A stretch of 14,143 bases of DNA from Candidatus Thorarchaeota archaeon (GTDB lineage Archaea > Asgardarchaeota > Thorarchaeia > Thorarchaeales > Thorarchaeaceae), in the NCBI GenBank assembly GCA_011365025.1, contig RDOF01000035.1, positions 1 to 14,143 of the forward strand. Direction: 5' to 3'. Shown piece by piece: positions 7,118 through 13,466 of this stretch (within the stretch, counting starts at the first letter, position 1; every line of letters starts with the position of its first letter). The translations under genes and the position numbers were made by a program. Below the pieces are notes generated by a model, which was not told the origin of the DNA, made no database searches, and saw only the letters and a program-made list of their open reading frames with translations.

Positions 7118-7942
7118 CTACTGCTTCTTGCGTTTTTGCAGCTGTTCTGCCGACTGATATAGAAGAACTAAATCGCGCACGGCGAAATTGTCCCGCCCAT
7201 TGCCTACTATTACTTCGGCCTCTATTCTACCAACCCCATCCTCCAGCACTAGATGAAAGTCCTCAAAATGCGAAAGTAATCCCTCGTCTCCAAGCGATGA
7301 TTCTTTTGTCGTCTTGACATCCTCAAGCTCAAGAGAGAGACTCCACCAGTTCGAAGTCAAGCTTTCAACTTCACTAGATACTTGATAATGTGATGAAAGA
7401 AGCTGATTATACAGCCTAAAGATTTGGAAGTCCCTTATTGGTTGATTCCAAGGATTGACAATCACAACATTCCGTTCAAAGTCGAAGTGGAAGAGAAGGT
7501 CATCACCTGCAATCAGATCGAGATTCTGTTCTTTGACTTCGGATGTCTTGGTCCAGATTTTGCTGAATCTTGATAGAAAATGCTTGATTGAACTGACTCT
7601 CAGGGTGGAAAGGAAGTCCTTCGTTGGTATCCTTCGGTCGTTCATTCCGCGGCCTTTCCGTTCAAGGATATATCTCTTCACTGCCTCCAAGTACCGACCA
7701 TAGCAGTAATTTGGAAGGTCTTCTGGATCAACTCCAAGTTCGATTAGCACATTCAGGAAATTGCGATTAGAACAAGCAGGACGCACTGTGCAGCCAAGTC
7801 GGTCTTCTTGACATTCGCTGCAGCGTGCCTCGTAAAGCTCAATGATTTCTTTTGCTAGTTGGCTATCTGAGGGTTCATCAAGAAACCGGATTCTATCCGC
7901 GAGGGCGTCTTTGTGTTTCTTTAGGTTCATCTCTTCCTTCAT
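7118..7942 (-). CDS. Protein of unknown function with a Cys cluster, upstream partner of the giant gene
   Basis: I do not recognise this protein of 274 residues. Near the N-terminus it has CSECQEDRLGC then RPAC, giving C-x2-C-x6-C-x5-C (Cys 41, 44, 51, 57), with another Cys at 80; this could bind zinc or an Fe-S cluster. A basic helical segment follows, then a C-terminal half rich in alternating strands (FHFDFERNVVIVNPW, WWSLSLELEDV, FHLVLEDGVGRIEAEVIV), suggesting a beta domain, and a basic tail. Two alternative starts exist: TTG 7963 (seven residues longer) and ATG 7930. The latter has GGAAGAG directly abutting it, too close to work. I chose ATG 7942, with moderate certainty. The gene stops 38 bases before the giant gene on the same strand, so they are probably one operon and may work together (inference). 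Confidence 0.75.
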   Translation of the reverse strand: MKEEMNLKKHKDALADRIRFLDEPSDSQLAKEIIELYEARCSECQEDRLGCTVRPACSNRNFLNVLIELGVDPEDLPNYCYGRYLEAVKRYILERKGRGMNDRRIPTKDFLSTLRVSSIKHFLSRFSKIWTKTSEVKEQNLDLIAGDDLLFHFDFERNVVIVNPWNQPIRDFQIFRLYNQLLSSHYQVSSEVESLTSNWWSLSLELEDVKTTKESSLGDEGLLSHFEDFHLVLEDGVGRIEAEVIVGNGRDNFAVRDLVLLYQSAEQLQKRKKQ

Positions 7943-8110
7943 CTCACTGCTAATCTTGACCAATTAATAGGGCTGATTGGAACTTATTGACAGGATTCTG
8001 ACAATGTGCACGAGTTCCAATTGCGCATTTGTTAAATCCATATGTAAGTTTATGGAACAGACTCTCACTTTGGCACACGCCAGAATACGAAAGAATCCAG
8101 CAGATGCGAG
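7943..8110 (-). promoter_or_regulatory. Intergenic region upstream of the Cys-cluster gene
   Basis: This stretch separates the 355-residue coiled-coil gene from the next minus-strand gene and probably holds a promoter for the Cys-cluster/giant pair. On the minus strand, AATAAG around 7983-7988 would place transcription near 7960 and give a short leader to ATG 7942, but the match is weak. An AT-rich word near 8030-8036 is an alternative. No convincing terminator or small gene was seen. Confidence 0.3.
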
Positions 8111-9178
8111 TCATTCGCCTTTGGCGATTTCTTTCAATTTGGCCGACCAGCTTCGAATTTCGGTATTCAGCCCCGCGATATCATTCTCATTCAGCAAAGC
8201 TGTTGGAGGGTAAGACTTGAGTTCCCGTGCTCGCTTCCCAAATTGAAACAGCACTGGTGTGTGACCCTTAATCATGGTAGTCAAGGCATCACGAGCTTCT
8301 TCTAGAGCATCGGCCATCTCACGTGCTTCCGTCTGAGGCGTTACTTGGGATATCAGATTCTTCATAATTTCATCAATGTTTGAGGGGAGAGTTCCTTTCG
8401 GAATTGCAGGCTTTTCTTTGGGTGGTTTCTTGACACCCTTCTTTGATTCGGCCTCTTCGCCAGATGCCAAATCAGGTTGCACAGCCGGCATTGCTTCAAT
8501 CATCTCAACAGCTTCCTCAATCCTATCTGCTACCGCTTTGTACTTGCGTTCTATGTCGTCCAGCTGACGGACAATAATTCCCACGATCTCCTTTGTCTCT
8601 TCAAGTGAGTTTCCCATGACATCCATTTTTTCTTCCATTCCCGAGAGACTAGCCACGTACTGCTGGAGATCATCAATCTTTTTGCCTAGCGTATCTGATT
8701 CCTCAACCTTGGTCAATCCCGTAAAAGTGTCCTTCAACTCGGTCTGCGAAACATGAAGAGATTCCATTTCTGTTCCAATATCAGCCGTGGCAACCAAGAG
8801 GTCATCCAGCTTCTTGTACATAACTTGGATTTCCTTAGAGTCGATCATCTCACCGAGTTCCGATTTGGTCTGTGACACAACCTTGGAAATAGCCTCAATC
8901 TTCTTGTCCATTTCCTGAATGGCCTTTGCACCACCTAGCTTCTCGATGTCTGAGCTAATGGAGTCAACCGACTTCGTAAGCTCCTCGATACTAGAAACAG
9001 GTTCTAGCTGTTCTTTTATCGCCGACAAGTCGCCCTCAAGATCCTCCACTTTCTTCGCCAAAGCCTCCAAGGAGGAATCTGCAGCCATATCCTTTCGTAT
9101 TCCGGCTATCTCTTCCGACAAATCATCTACTTTCTTCATGAGTTCTTTGTACAATTTCTCATCAGTTTCCCCTGGCAT
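8111..9178 (-). CDS. Coiled-coil protein, 355 residues
   Basis: Residues 1 to about 245 are long amphipathic helices with heptad-like repeats (KKVDDLSEEIAGI, KKVEDLEGDLSAI, KKIDDLQQYVASL) broken by short Gly/Ser or acidic breaks. A Lys/Pro-rich linker (about 248-270) follows. A C-terminal helical domain of about 85 residues (NIDEIMKNLISQV to the end) contains a region with Phe, Pro and Tyr that is probably globular. There is no ATP-binding motif, membrane segment or signal peptide. The ATG at 9176-9178 has CGGAG a few bases upstream and a TATA-like box at 9223-9231, so this gene seems to have its own promoter. It lies between dtdA and the Cys-cluster/giant pair, all on the minus strand. Function unknown; length and composition fit a structural or scaffolding role. 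Confidence 0.85.
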   Translation of the reverse strand: MPGETDEKLYKELMKKVDDLSEEIAGIRKDMAADSSLEALAKKVEDLEGDLSAIKEQLEPVSSIEELTKSVDSISSDIEKLGGAKAIQEMDKKIEAISKVVSQTKSELGEMIDSKEIQVMYKKLDDLLVATADIGTEMESLHVSQTELKDTFTGLTKVEESDTLGKKIDDLQQYVASLSGMEEKMDVMGNSLEETKEIVGIIVRQLDDIERKYKAVADRIEEAVEMIEAMPAVQPDLASGEEAESKKGVKKPPKEKPAIPKGTLPSNIDEIMKNLISQVTPQTEAREMADALEEARDALTTMIKGHTPVLFQFGKRARELKSYPPTALLNENDIAGLNTEIRSWSAKLKEIAKGE

Positions 9179-9222
9179 AATACTCCGTTCCTTAGCTGCA
9201 GTTGATTGGCGAATGTTGCGCG

Positions 9223-9231
9223 CTTATTTAG
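9223..9231 (-). promoter_or_regulatory. TATA-like box upstream of the 355-residue coiled-coil gene
   Basis: Read on the minus strand this is CTAAATAAG, preceded by the purine-rich CCGAAAAT, a fair match to an archaeal TFB-recognition element plus TATA box. Transcription would begin near 9200, leaving a leader of about 20 bases that includes CGGAG before ATG 9178. Confidence 0.5.
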
Positions 9232-9268
9232 ATTTTCGGGGGGCAGGCTCAGTAGACAACTCATGTAC

Positions 9269-10090
9269 CTAAACCCTGCTGGCACGGATAATTTCCAATC
9301 CTAGGGACTCAAGAATGGGAAAAAGATGGCTCTTGTTCTCAGCATTTGTTCCTTTCCAGTCGATGATTGCCCTCTCCACCTTCTCAAAGCTCCTTCGAAC
9401 CATCATCTCAACAACCGCCTCAGAGATATCAGAGAGGGCGTATTTGGGCGCAATGTGGCCAATTGAAATGTCAGATTGCAGTACTAGTTTGTTAAACTTG
9501 CTAGCATAATGAGTCCCTCCAAAGCCGATAGATGCAGACTTGCCAATTTGACTCCCAGCACATTTCATGACGGCTGCAGCGACAGCTCTCGCCCCCTCCA
9601 CATTTTTCCAGTGATGTTCATCACTGCCCAATTCAACAAAAAGAAGAGGCGTCTTCATTGATGTCGGGCCATGATGAGTAACTTCGAGAGTTACGTCGAA
9701 TTCGTTCAGGCTATTCTTTTCGCGTTCGGAGTGCAAGGTTTGCAAGGCAACACGAACGAGAGAACCAACAGATACAGATAGCTCACGTGGATTTCCACCG
9801 AATTCAGCTTCACTGCCAAAATTACCAGTACTATGTACTAGCAGCGCTGGTTTTCCTGACTGTGCCCTGTGTCTTGAGCAGAATATGAAGACCTCCGCAT
9901 TGAAGGTTGCCTCTAGATGATTGGAATGGATCATATCACGCTTGGTCGTGATTAATTTGGTGTCGCCATTTGCGAACACCGGATTGCCTTCAAATTGTGT
10001 CCCGGTGTCTGTAAACCCGTATTCTTCCAACAGCACCTTATGAATCGTTTGACTTGCCAAGTCCTGAACTGATGTGACTAGAACTCTCAC
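9269..10090 (-). CDS. dtdA: D-aminoacyl-tRNA deacylase, archaeal/plant type (DtdA/GEK1 family)
   Basis: This 273-residue protein has the usual length for archaeal DtdA, a metal-dependent enzyme that hydrolyses D-amino acids from mischarged tRNA in the cytosol. Family signatures are in order. SRHRAQSGKPALLVHSTGNF lies near residues 72-91. EVTHHGP and FVELGSDEHHW follow with their conserved His and Glu, then GFGGTHYASKF, the most diagnostic block, and GHIAPKYAL. The GTG start at 10088-10090 has GGGATG about nine bases upstream; an ATG within that word is out of frame. It begins 18 bases after the stop of the 410-residue coiled-coil gene on the same strand, so the two are likely co-transcribed. 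Nothing in the sequence explains why a tRNA proofreading enzyme sits between coiled-coil genes; it may be chance linkage. No key motif appears lost. Confidence 0.95.
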   Translation of the reverse strand: MRVLVTSVQDLASQTIHKVLLEEYGFTDTGTQFEGNPVFANGDTKLITTKRDMIHSNHLEATFNAEVFIFCSRHRAQSGKPALLVHSTGNFGSEAEFGGNPRELSVSVGSLVRVALQTLHSEREKNSLNEFDVTLEVTHHGPTSMKTPLLFVELGSDEHHWKNVEGARAVAAAVMKCAGSQIGKSASIGFGGTHYASKFNKLVLQSDISIGHIAPKYALSDISEAVVEMMVRRSFEKVERAIIDWKGTNAENKSHLFPILESLGLEIIRASRV

Positions 10091-10108
10091 TTCTTTCGCA
10101 TCCCTGCA

Positions 10109-11341
10109 TCAAGCAACAGTGCACTTGTCCAACAGTGGCTCCAAAGAAACCTCAAGCTGAAGATTCACCTTTTCCCCGAAGGACTCGAGAATCTCTGATT
10201 GGATTCGTTCCTTGAAATCCTTAGCCCTCTCCACTTCGCGAGTGATATCATCCCGGATTCTGAGAAGGTCATTCTTGTGATACTCCAAGTTCTTTCGCGC
10301 CTCGTCTACGGCAGCCTCAAGGCGTTCATTTTGGGCATAGACATCGGAGTCTGCAAAGGAATGACGCTTGTCCTCAACCTCCTTTGCTTTCTTCTGATAC
10401 TCCAAGAGAGAACCTTTGGCAATTTGGTCTATTTCTTCAACTGCACGTCGAGCCAGTCTATCCTTAAGAGGAAGCTTTCCCTGCTCGATGGCTGTCTTTA
10501 GGCCGCCAAGCCCCTCAATTAATCCAGGGTAGCCCTCCGACTCCTGTGCTATTGCCAGGAATGGATCTTCGAAGTAATCTGTAAGCGCCTTCTGTCCGGC
10601 TGGTCCAATACGCACACCCGTATCGTGTTGCAGGAACTTCTTGGTCTGCTTCTTGAGGGGATTGAGTTTCATCCGTAGCAGACTAGCAATACGCTCCGCC
10701 TCTTCGTCAAGATTGAGCAGGTCTGCTACATTCGATTTCTCGGAGAAATCCGCATATGCTTTCATAGCTGCGTTATATTCCAATTGGGCTGTGTCTATCT
10801 TCTGCCGAGTCTGTCTGATTTGGTTCTCAAACACCTCTTTGCTGAAGGTCAGGTCCTTGAGGGTTTGGATACGGCCACCAATTCTCTCCAGGTCCTTCAA
10901 CCACGAAAATTCATACAGAAGCTTTGCAATCCGCTTCAGCTCGGTCATTAGTTCCTTCATGTGGACGTCCAATTGCTTGATGGTACCCTTGTGTTTCTTG
11001 TCCATTCGTTTTATCCATCGAGCACCGGCCCCCCAGAGCTCCTGAATGAATCGTTGAATCTCGTTTTGAAGACCTTCGGTGGTTTCATATGTAATTTCCT
11101 TCTCAACGTAGAATCCATCGGAGATTTCGGCAATCTTCATAGCAAAACGAGTGGCAATTCCAATTTCACCCTCCTCGTCATCAGTTGCATCCTTAAGGCC
11201 CTTTGAAACATCCTGGATATCCTTGAGCGAGCGTTCCACAATTTTGTAGCTTCTCTCAGCCTTCTTACGAAAGTCCTTTGATTGATTGGAAAGCTGCTTT
11301 CGGTACCATTTCTCAAGTTGGTCAACGGTGAGTGTTATCAT
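10109..11341 (-). CDS. Coiled-coil protein, 410 residues, upstream of dtdA
   Basis: I do not recognise this protein. It starts MITLTVDQLEKWYRKQL and is almost entirely helical and charged. Helices at about 1-55, 95-160 and 175-230 show coiled-coil patterning. A middle part (about 240-300, with TGVRIGPAGQKAL, EDPFLAIAQ, YPGLIEGLGG) has Gly, Pro and aromatics and is probably a small globular hairpin domain. A second long coiled coil (about 310-390) then ends in a short strand-like tail (VNLQLEVSLEPLL). Helix, compact middle and return helix could fold back as an antiparallel coiled coil (inference). There are no Walker motifs, so it is not an SMC/Rad50 ATPase, and no membrane segment. GGTGG sits seven bases before ATG 11341. 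It heads the minus-strand run that continues into dtdA 18 bases later. Confidence 0.85.
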   Translation of the reverse strand: MITLTVDQLEKWYRKQLSNQSKDFRKKAERSYKIVERSLKDIQDVSKGLKDATDDEEGEIGIATRFAMKIAEISDGFYVEKEITYETTEGLQNEIQRFIQELWGAGARWIKRMDKKHKGTIKQLDVHMKELMTELKRIAKLLYEFSWLKDLERIGGRIQTLKDLTFSKEVFENQIRQTRQKIDTAQLEYNAAMKAYADFSEKSNVADLLNLDEEAERIASLLRMKLNPLKKQTKKFLQHDTGVRIGPAGQKALTDYFEDPFLAIAQESEGYPGLIEGLGGLKTAIEQGKLPLKDRLARRAVEEIDQIAKGSLLEYQKKAKEVEDKRHSFADSDVYAQNERLEAAVDEARKNLEYHKNDLLRIRDDITREVERAKDFKERIQSEILESFGEKVNLQLEVSLEPLLDKCTVA

Positions 11342-11411
11342 TGAATTGCCACCAATACAAGCCGAAGTTTGGCGAGCACTTTATCAATTTTGTGAACTTG
11401 GCGAAGTCCTC

Positions 11412-11430
11412 TTTAATAGGGATTAAATAG
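11412..11430. promoter_or_regulatory. AT-rich divergent promoter element
   Basis: This lies in the 131-base gap between the divergent gene starts at 11341 and 11473. Two AT words, TTTAATA and ATTAAATA, are close to symmetrical and read as TATA-like on both strands. For the plus strand the second would start transcription near 11452, about 20 bases before TTG 11473. For the minus strand it would give a leader of 50-60 bases; a word near 11380 is an alternative. Confidence 0.4.
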
Positions 11431-11472
11431 GCATCTTGAGAATGCCCTAACAGCATTGGATAGTGATCGGTC

Positions 11473-12276
11473 TTGACTGAGGTTCTAGAAACCGGTAACC
11501 GTCATCCTAGGCTTGATGTCACATATGCAGTGGAGTGTTCGGCTTGAGGAACAGGTCGAATTGGCTTCTATATTCAACGCCTTGGTCTGATTGATCTGGA
11601 TGGCAGAGAGCGCCTGCTCCTCCGAAACCCTGTAGACTATAAGGGAGGGTTTTGGACTTCATGCAGAATTGATGGGGAACTGAGAATTACAGCATCAACC
11701 GAGCCTGAAGCTCTATTTCTGAAAAAGAAGCATGAGCGGAGGGGCTCCGTTAGGCTGGTTCTGGACTATCCCGAACCGGGAAATTCGGAACCGTTTCTTA
11801 GATTCGATGTTGATGTATGGAGTCAAAACAAGCCAATACTCCTGATGCGTCACAGAACCACGAATGTCAGTAACAAAGAGGTTGAAGAACTCAGAGTCTA
11901 CAATATGATGGACTTTGATATCGGAGGACCCACGAGTTACAAAGATGACATTGGGTCGTTCGATGGGAAAGCGGGAATCATGTATGCTTATGATGAAAGC
12001 TTCCTAGGTGTTGCCTTGACGTCCAGACCAAACCCAGACGGGTGGGAGATTAGTCCTCCCACACACCTGAAGTTGGATGAAGCCAACTATGACCTTAAAA
12101 ACAACCTCCAGAACGGCCCCCGCGACATCGCGACGGCAGTGCAATGGAACATGGGCAACCTGAAACCTAGGGAAAACGCTGTTGTTGAGATGGCTCTGGT
12201 AGCGGCGACAAGTTGGGATGACCTAAAGACGCTCACAGCAGAGGCTTGGCGTCTGTTTGAAAAGAAGGTCCGATGA
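11473..12276 (+). CDS. Beta-rich protein of unknown function, frame interrupted by one TGA at codon 25
   Basis: The convincing reading frame runs to TGA 12274-12276 and encodes a mostly beta, soluble protein. Recognisable stretches include IDLDGRERLLLRNPVDYKGG, FLRFDVDVW, MMDFDIGGPTSY and a C-terminal helix SWDDLKTLTAEAWRLFEKKV. I do not know the family. The first in-frame ATG is at 11845, yet the frame is open and protein-like for 99 codons before it and contains no ATG, GTG or TTG there. It reaches a single TGA at 11545-11547. Upstream of that the same frame continues sensibly (TEVLETGNRHPRLDVTYAVECSA) to TTG 11473, which has GTGATC four bases before it. The TGA follows Cys-Ser-Ala, giving Cys-x-x-TGA. 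Options are a nonsense mutation (CGA to TGA fits), a sequence error, or recoding as selenocysteine. A short ORF from ATG 11525 in another frame ends at 11590 and does not rescue it. Full length would be 267 residues. Confidence 0.55.
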
Positions 12277-12278
12277 TA

Positions 12279-12305
12279 TCGATACGTAAAGCGCAGCAGT
12301 ATCGA
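12279..12305 (+). other. Inverted repeat hairpin just after the TGA-interrupted gene
   Basis: TCGATAC at 12279-12285 pairs perfectly with GTATCGA at 12299-12305 across a 13-base loop that contains AAA. The stem begins two bases after the stop codon, which itself forms ATGA. There is no T-run after it on the plus strand, so it does not look like a simple terminator. It may be an RNA element or chance. Confidence 0.4.
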
Positions 12306-12344
12306 CTGAGGGCGGGTAGCTCCCCGAACCCCTTCGTTCAGTGG

Positions 12345-12377
12345 AAAAAGAAAAGGAGGGGGCACTTGCTGCACCCC
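12345..12377 (-). terminator. Hairpin plus T-tract terminator of the minus-strand operon
   Basis: On the minus strand, eight bases after the stop at 12385, GGGGTGC pairs with GTGCCCC (12377 to 12359). The stem has seven pairs, two of them G-T, and a five-base loop. It is followed by a T-rich tract read from the plus-strand A-run at 12345-12354. This is the clearest terminator in the window. Confidence 0.6.
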
Positions 12378-12384
12378 ACACTTG

Positions 12385-12771
12385 TTAGTCACCATTGTTT
12401 TCAAAGAATTCTGCTAGCATCAGTGCCGTGGCACTGCATCTTGCAATCTCGCCCTTATTCGAAGTTGTACCGCCGTACAGAAGGCCGAGATCCATAAGCC
12501 CCCGCAAATTCCATTTTACGGTGCTATATGGCACAGAACTTCTCCTAGCTATTAGATCTGCTAGCGCCGTCACGGTCAGGTCATGATGTCTTAGTAATCG
12601 AGTGCTCATCTGCAAAACTAGCTTTTGAGTAGAGCTCATCTTAGCATCCGCTAGCGTCAAGAAAGATGATGCAAGACTATCAAAAGAAAGCTCGGCTTCG
12701 TATCTATACGCTCTATAGGCCTCGTGGCCACTAGAGAATACAGTCACCTCGTGAGTCGATTTCGCACTCAC
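12385..12771 (-). CDS. Winged-helix DNA-binding protein
   Basis: This 128-residue protein starts at GTG 12769-12771. The middle and C-terminal half fits a winged helix: STQKLVLQMSTRLLRH, then LTVTALADLIARRSSVPYSTVKWNLRGLMDLGLLYGG (about 66-102), where ALADLI/STVKWNLRGL is the helix-turn-helix and the Gly-rich end starts the wing. The N-terminal 45 residues (EVTVFSSGHEAYRAYRYEAEL) are not recognised. It probably acts as a transcription regulator, perhaps of its own operon (inference). It overlaps the preceding small ORF by 41 bases in another frame, more than normal coupling, and its frame is also open upstream to a stop near 12838. A frameshift joining the two ORFs into one protein of about 170 residues is therefore possible. 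A terminator follows directly. Confidence 0.7.
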   Translation of the reverse strand: MSAKSTHEVTVFSSGHEAYRAYRYEAELSFDSLASSFLTLADAKMSSTQKLVLQMSTRLLRHHDLTVTALADLIARRSSVPYSTVKWNLRGLMDLGLLYGGTTSNKGEIARCSATALMLAEFFENNGD

Positions 12772-12913
12772 CTTTTGCCTTGGCGACCCGACACTGATGG
12801 GCAGCAGCTCTTGTTTCAGTACCCATTTCGCTTTTCACCTCTTTCACTATTTGGGTCACAATATGCTCTGGCAATTCGTACTTAAGTTTTGTCAGACATA
12901 TGTCTACTCTCAA
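12731..12913 (-). CDS. Small ORF of 60 residues, possibly the 5' part of a frameshifted gene
   Basis: It starts at TTG 12911-12913, five bases after the stop of the upstream helical gene. The translation is protein-like: a strand MRVDICLTKLKYEL, a helix PEHIVTQIVKEVKSEM, then Cys-containing strands (HQCRVAK, GECEIDS) ending GDCIL. The strand-helix-strand order vaguely recalls Pcc1-type small proteins, but the C-terminal helix with its conserved Arg and Asn is missing, so I do not assign it. It overlaps the winged-helix gene by 41 bases. Either it is a genuine small gene in the operon, or it and the downstream frame are one gene split by a frameshift. No clear ribosome binding site precedes the TTG. 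Confidence 0.45.
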   Translation of the reverse strand: MRVDICLTKLKYELPEHIVTQIVKEVKSEMGTETRAAAHQCRVAKAKGECEIDSRGDCIL

Positions 12914-12918
12914 AGCTG

Positions 12919-13413
12919 CTAGGCAAAGTCTTCTGGCATCTCCAAACCAAGAGACTTCAGTTTTCCGAAGCCCTGACTAAACAAACTCATGTGATGCCGA
13001 ATTTCCTCTTCGGCATCTGCAAGAGACTCCAATGAAGGCAAAACATCATCGAGACCCCCCATCCGGTAGGATTCCATCATCGACCCCATTATGTCACTCA
13101 TACGCAGCATCAAGTCTCGGAGAAGACTATTCAAGTCAATCATCCTGTTCACGGTTTCAATTGCATCCGAATCAGGCATGTACGGGAGAAAATCCTCAAG
13201 CGCAACCCCGGCATCCTTGCACTTGTCCACCCGACCGGGAATTATTTCGTCAACCATCGAATGCATCCATCCAAGCCGCTCTTCATTTGTAAGGTCCCTT
13301 AGATTCTCGATGGAGAAGTATCCCGTCCATGGACCAAACTCAGAGGATTCATAATAAATCCAATCATCAAAAGCGGACAGCACTCGGTTCCAAGCATCAT
13401 CGGTTTCAGACAT
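12919..13413 (-). CDS. Helical protein of unknown function, first gene of a three-gene operon
   Basis: This soluble, acidic, mainly helical protein has 164 residues from ATG 13413. Features are an aromatic N-terminal part (DDWIYYESSEFGPWTGYF), a helix with WMHSMVDEIIPGRVDKC, and a Met-rich amphipathic stretch (RDLMLRMSDIMGSMMESYRM), then an acidic helix ending EMPEDFA. No known domain was recognised. The frame extends nine codons upstream to ATG 13440, but the TATA-like box at 13447-13452 would start transcription near 13423. That makes ATG 13413 (MSETDDAW) the better start, with a leader of about ten bases. The stop is followed after five bases by the small ORF and then the winged-helix gene, so the three appear co-transcribed. 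It diverges from the nuclease gene. Confidence 0.75.
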   Translation of the reverse strand: MSETDDAWNRVLSAFDDWIYYESSEFGPWTGYFSIENLRDLTNEERLGWMHSMVDEIIPGRVDKCKDAGVALEDFLPYMPDSDAIETVNRMIDLNSLLRDLMLRMSDIMGSMMESYRMGGLDDVLPSLESLADAEEEIRHHMSLFSQGFGKLKSLGLEMPEDFA

Positions 13414-13446
13414 AGTGAATCCCACACTGAGTGGCATCATTTGAGG

Positions 13447-13452
13447 TTATAA
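13447..13452. promoter_or_regulatory. Palindromic TTATAA box shared by two divergent genes
   Basis: TTATAA reads the same on both strands. Its centre is about 36 bases from ATG 13413 on the minus strand and about 30 from ATG 13479 on the plus strand. Both are sensible archaeal distances for very short leaders. The longer start choices at 13440 and 13467 would lie upstream of the predicted transcription starts. Confidence 0.45.
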
Positions 13453-13466
13453 GGAACTTGCTGAGT

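Noticed and set aside
7977..8213. Plus-strand ORF over the 7943-8110 gap
   Set aside because: Most of it is antisense to the coiled-coil gene end; no ribosome site and no recognisable protein features.
11525..11590. ATG-started 21-codon ORF as the true start of the downstream gene by frameshift
   Set aside because: It ends in a stop in its own frame, and the alternative frame across the same bases continues more naturally into the downstream protein (GTGRIGFYIQRLG).
12301..12345. GC-rich stretch with GGGTTCG-like word on the minus strand, considered as a tRNA
   Set aside because: No acceptor stem, D-arm or anticodon arm can be placed around it, and the T-loop word lacks the usual pattern.
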